This document shows positions 60,905-64,000 of a DNA stretch of 64,000 nucleotides, piece by piece. The position numbers and the translations under genes were made by a program. The number at the start of each line of letters is the position of its first letter. The first letter of the stretch is position 1. Under the pieces are notes generated by a model, which saw only the letters and a list, made by a program, of their open reading frames with translations, did no database searches and was not told the origin of the DNA. The stretch is from the NCBI GenBank assembly GCA_001899205.1, contig MKVL01000013.1:19140-83139 (forward strand). Direction: 5' to 3'. This stretch comes from Mesorhizobium sp. 65-26. Lineage in GTDB: Bacteria > Pseudomonadota > Alphaproteobacteria > Rhizobiales > Rhizobiaceae.

Positions 60905-62516
60905 GGGCGCGGGTTTCGGCAATGCCATAGAGCGCGGCGAACGAGCCGAAGCGCGGACCGCGTTCCTGGCCGATCAGCACCTGGTAGATCATCTGGAAGA
61001 AGGCCACCGACACGCCGGGGCCGCCTTCCGGGCTTTGCTTGGAATGGTCCTGGTAGCGCTCGATCCGCCGCGCCACGTTGAGCGCCGCGTTCTGGATCGC
61101 CTCGCCGTCGGCGCCGGCCGGCAGCGAGCCAAGGGCGGCGTCGAGCGCCGCCAGCGCGTCGCGCTCGACCTCGTCGGCGGCACGGAAGGTCTTGGTCGGC
61201 TTCACGAAATCGTCGAAGTACCGGATCGCGTAGCCGGTCAGCTTGTCGAGCTCGGGATGCGTCTTCGGCGTCACGCCCGGCGCATGGCGGGTGATGAAGC
61301 CCCACAGCACGTCCTTGTTCTGCGCGTTCGAGGCGCTGACCAGGTTGAGCAGCAGCGAGAACGGCACCGGCATGTCGACGGCGGGCGGATTACCGTCATG
61401 CATGTGCCAGACCGGATTGCCGAGGCGCTCCTTCCAGTCCTGCCGGGGATAGGCGCCGAGGAAGGTGTAATACTCGTCGACGGCCCTCGGTATGACGTCG
61501 AAATAGAGCTTCTTGGCCTGGCGCGGCCGCTGGTACATGTAGAGACCGAGGCTCTCCGTCGGCGCATAGGTCAGCCATTCGTCGATGGTGAGGCCGTTGC
61601 CCTTCGATTTCGATATCTTCTGGCCGTTCTCGTCGAGGAACAGCTCGTAGACGAAATGCTCCGGCGCGCGGCCGCCGAGGATGTTGCAGATGCGGTCGTA
61701 GATAACAGCGTTCGTCTGGTGATCCTTGCCGAACATCTCGAAGTCGACGCCGAGCGCTGCCCAGCGCATGCCGAAATCCGGCTTCCATTGCAGCTTCACC
61801 TTGCCGCCCTTTATGGAGAGCGTGGTCTCGGTGCCCTCGTCGTCGAAGGTGATGGTGCCGGCCTTGGCGTCGACATGCTTCATCGGCACGTAGAGCACGC
61901 GACCGCTCTTCGGCGAGATCGGCAGGAACGGGCTGTACGTCGCCTGGCGTTCCGGCCCGAGCGTCGGCAGCATCACCGCCATGATCTCGTCATAGCGCTC
62001 GGCGGCGCGCACCAGCACTTCGTCGAAACGGCCTGACTTGTAGTACTGGGTTGCACTCGCGAATTCGTAGTCGAAGCCGAACGTGTCGAGGAAGCGGCAC
62101 AGCATCGCGTTGTTGTGGTCGGCGAAGCTGGCGTAGTCGCCGCCGAACGGATTGGGCACCGCTGTGAGCGGCATGTGCAGATAGGGCTCCAGCGCCGCGC
62201 GATCCGGCACATTGTCCGGGATCTTGCGCATGCCGTCCATGTCGTCGGAGAAGCAAAGCAGCTTGGTCTTGACCTTGTCCTGCGTCAGGACGCGGAAGGC
62301 GTGGCGCACCATCGTCGTGCGCGCCACCTCGCCGAACGTGCCGATATGCGGCAGGCCCGAGGGGCCGTAGCCGGTCTCGAACAGCACCGTCTCGGGGAAC
62401 TCGCCGTCCTTGTAGCGCGCGATGATCTTTTTCGCTTCCTCGAACGGCCACGCCTTGCTTTCGGCGGCGGCCGCGAGCAGCTCGGGATTGAGATCGATGA
62501 TGTTTGATCCCGCCAT
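60861..62516 (-). CDS. lysK: Lysyl-tRNA synthetase, class I
   Basis: A 551-residue class I LysRS, the archaeal-type enzyme used by many alphaproteobacteria. The HIGH-like motif is PHIGT (residues 56-60) and the KMSKS-like motif KISKSKGN is near residue 300. The start at 62516 ([14 protein letters not shown]) is chosen; in-frame ATGs upstream have weaker context. It charges tRNA-Lys. Its 3' end overlaps the nuclease-like gene by 44 bp on the opposite strand. Confidence 0.96.
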   Translation of the reverse strand: MAGSNIIDLNPELLAAAAESKAWPFEEAKKIIARYKDGEFPETVLFETGYGPSGLPHIGTFGEVARTTMVRHAFRVLTQDKVKTKLLCFSDDMDGMRKIPDNVPDRAALEPYLHMPLTAVPNPFGGDYASFADHNNAMLCRFLDTFGFDYEFASATQYYKSGRFDEVLVRAAERYDEIMAVMLPTLGPERQATYSPFLPISPKSGRVLYVPMKHVDAKAGTITFDDEGTETTLSIKGGKVKLQWKPDFGMRWAALGVDFEMFGKDHQTNAVIYDRICNILGGRAPEHFVYELFLDENGQKISKSKGNGLTIDEWLTYAPTESLGLYMYQRPRQAKKLYFDVIPRAVDEYYTFLGAYPRQDWKERLGNPVWHMHDGNPPAVDMPVPFSLLLNLVSASNAQNKDVLWGFITRHAPGVTPKTHPELDKLTGYAIRYFDDFVKPTKTFRAADEVERDALAALDAALGSLPAGADGEAIQNAALNVARRIERYQDHSKQSPEGGPGVSVAFFQMIYQVLIGQERGPRFGSFAALYGIAETRALIQRALAGQLMAAG

Positions 62517-62774
62517 GTCAGTGTTCCAAATCATGCGCCGGCTTCGCGGCAGGTAGGGTTTCAACCGGCCCCGATGCATATCGCTCAAAAAGCGCGCTGC
62601 GGCTTTGGGATGACGACACGCCTTGGGAAAGGCTTGAGGCACGTCGCTTGAGACCGTCTTGTCGCGACGTGCTTTAGGCGTGACTGGCCGGAGCGTCAAC
62701 GATTTGCGGCTGTTTTCCTTGCGACGCCCTCCCGCCGTGCCTACCTTGGTGACCCGTTACCAAGGAGACCTTGA

Positions 62775-63188
62775 ATGCCTTTGCTGACACCGCACGAAGC
62801 TCTGATCTACCTCATGGTCATCACCTCGGCCTCCGACCGGGACATGACCGATGTCGAGCTGGCGCGGATCGGCGATGTCGTGCGCACCTGGCCGGTGTTC
62901 GAGGATTTCGACCAGGACAGGCTGGTGGCCGTCTCGCAGGATTGCCAGAAGGCCCTGCACGACGAGGACGGACTGGAGGGCGTGCTGGCCCGCGTCGCCA
63001 GGGCATTGCCGGAGCGGCTGCGCGACACGGCTTACGCCGCGGCCTTCGAAGTGGCGGCCGTCGATCTCGAAATGCGGCTCGAGGAGGTGCGGATGCTGCA
63101 GCTCATCCGCCGTGAACTCGACCTCGACACGCTGACCGTGGCCGCGATCGGGCGTGCTGCCAAGGCGCGCCTGCGCACTCTGACCTGA
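62775..63188 (+). CDS. TerB-like protein
   Basis: 137 residues of mainly alpha-helical protein with the TerB-type pattern: MPLLTPHEALIYLMVITSASDRDMTDVELARIGDVV, QDRLVAVSQDCQKALHDEDGLEGVL and LEEVRMLQLIRRELDLDTLTVAAI. TerB relatives bind metal ions and interact with other stress proteins, but the function of this single-domain alphaproteobacterial type is not known. AAGGAGACC lies before the ATG. It is divergent from lysK across about 260 bp. Confidence 0.85.
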   Translation: MPLLTPHEALIYLMVITSASDRDMTDVELARIGDVVRTWPVFEDFDQDRLVAVSQDCQKALHDEDGLEGVLARVARALPERLRDTAYAAAFEVAAVDLEMRLEEVRMLQLIRRELDLDTLTVAAIGRAAKARLRTLT

Positions 63189-63216
63189 CGCGTCACTGCG
63201 TTCTTGTAACTTGCGG

Positions 63217-64000
63217 TCAGCCGGCGATGCGCTTGGCAAAGCCGGCGATGGCGGCGCTGACCAAGTCGGGGCGTTCTTGCGGCAACCAGTGGCCGCTTCC
63301 AGGCACTATGACCGTCTCGGTGAGCTGGGGAACAAGCGACGGCATGTCGTCAATGATGTCCCGCATTCCCGGAATGCTCAGCCCCGTATCGCGTTCCCCG
63401 ACCAGGAACAGGGCCGGGACTTCGATCCTCATGCCGGCAAGGGAAGCCTGAAGCTGCCAGTTGCGGTCGAGATTGCGGTAGTAGTTGAGGCCGCCTTCGA
63501 AACCGGAAGTCATGAAAGCGTCCACATAGGCGTGGAGATCGGTCTCGGTCAGCCAGTCTGGCAGCACCTGCGGATCCGGCAGTCCCGCAAGAAGTCCGGC
63601 TTTGCGGGATACCATCGCGAACGGGTTGGGTGTGCCATCGCCGGGTTTGCGAGGCCCCGCTTCGCCGGATGCGGCGAACAATATCTTGCGCAAGGCGCGT
63701 CGGACATCGGCGCCAAATTCCGCTTCGGCCACGCCAGGCTCCTGGAAATATAGGGTGTAGAGCAGGGCTTCGTCCGTCCGCGGGAAAATGCGCGTCGGAG
63801 CCATTGGGGGCCGGCCCATCATCGGAACGCTCATGGCGACCACGCCCCGGAAACGGTCTGGCCGCATCTGCGCCGCCTGCCAGGCGACCGTCGCGCCCCA
63901 ATCGTTGCCCACGATGATCGCCGTCTGCTCTCCGAGGGTATCGAGCAACGCGACCATGTCGCCGACAAGATGAAAGACCGTATATTCATCGACAGCGGCG
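63217..64000 (-). CDS. Alpha/beta hydrolase, epoxide hydrolase type (5' part missing at window edge)
   Basis: About 261 residues of the C-terminal portion; the frame continues open past the edge (VDEYTVFHLVGDMVALLDTLG before the first in-window ATG at 63957). The nucleophile elbow IVGNDWGATVAWQAAQMRPDRF places Asp at the nucleophile position, as in epoxide hydrolases and haloalkane dehalogenases; the C-terminal histidine is in VPGSGHWLPQERPDLV, with an acid in VGERDTG. The substrate is unknown. It converges on the TerB-like gene with 28 bp between stops. Confidence 0.9.
   Translation of the reverse strand, partial: AAVDEYTVFHLVGDMVALLDTLGEQTAIIVGNDWGATVAWQAAQMRPDRFRGVVAMSVPMMGRPPMAPTRIFPRTDEALLYTLYFQEPGVAEAEFGADVRRALRKILFAASGEAGPRKPGDGTPNPFAMVSRKAGLLAGLPDPQVLPDWLTETDLHAYVDAFMTSGFEGGLNYYRNLDRNWQLQASLAGMRIEVPALFLVGERDTGLSIPGMRDIIDDMPSLVPQLTETVIVPGSGHWLPQERPDLVSAAIAGFAKRIAG

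Overview
The window is ordinary-composition, GC-rich chromosomal DNA from an alphaproteobacterium of the order Rhizobiales, most likely Mesorhizobium or a close Phyllobacteriaceae relative. The basis is the dnaA/dnaN/recF neighbourhood with rpsT and mutM, the CpaA-F/TadBCD pilus locus, a PodJ-like polarity protein, a class I lysyl-tRNA synthetase and rhizobial-type palindromic intergenic repeats. The genus is an inference from gene content and recollected family sequences; no search was run. I see no tRNA, rRNA, insertion sequence, prophage or CRISPR array.

Layout. 1-6.6 kb: a LacI-family regulator (cut by the left edge) divergent from an operon for a nucleoside-type ABC importer (BMP-family binding protein, double ATPase, two permeases) ending in an ADP-ribosylglycohydrolase-family enzyme. 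6.6-16.5 kb, almost all minus strand: GNAT acetyltransferase, moeB-like gene, recF, dnaN, dnaA, rpsT, enoyl-CoA hydratase, mutM, deoB. The 0.85-kb dnaA-rpsT gap has two near-consensus DnaA boxes. 16.6-30 kb: an orphan PhnD-like binding protein, then the Tad/Flp pilus island: two TadE-like minor pilins and a stand-alone secretin N-domain protein on the minus strand; flp pilin, cpaA, cpaBCDEF, tadBC on the plus strand; tadD convergent.

30-37.3 kb: a small secreted protein, an M17 aminopeptidase followed by a coupled MarR/NlpC-P60 pair, a RibD-like reductase, and the DNA-repair pair of Lhr-like helicase and PdeM phosphoesterase. 37.3-46.3 kb: a three-subunit molybdoenzyme best matching the cytoplasmic sulfite dehydrogenase SoeABC, a divergent LysR regulator, an Hsp70-like ATPase and a TIGR02186/TauE pair (putative sulfite or organosulfonate exporter). 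46.4-50.4 kb: a 1321-residue PodJ-like protein with an 18-bp tandem repeat.

50.7-58.6 kb: a fatty-acid beta-oxidation block (MerR regulator, two acyl-CoA dehydrogenases, thiolase, a YbaY-like small secreted protein, FadB-type fusion), with matching palindromes upstream of the regulator and of the first dehydrogenase. 58.7-64 kb: a small unknown protein behind a palindrome, a LexA/CI-like S24 regulator behind its own inverted repeat, a degenerate nuclease-like protein overlapping lysK tail to tail, a TerB-like protein, and an epoxide-hydrolase-type hydrolase cut by the right edge.

The most interesting material is operon-level: the transporter plus ADP-ribosylglycohydrolase operon with paired LacI operators, the SoeABC/TauE neighbourhood, the S24 regulator with self-cleavage geometry, the MerR-linked palindromes, and the extra secretin-domain paralogue beside the pilin gene. 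None is demonstrably a new system from sequence alone.
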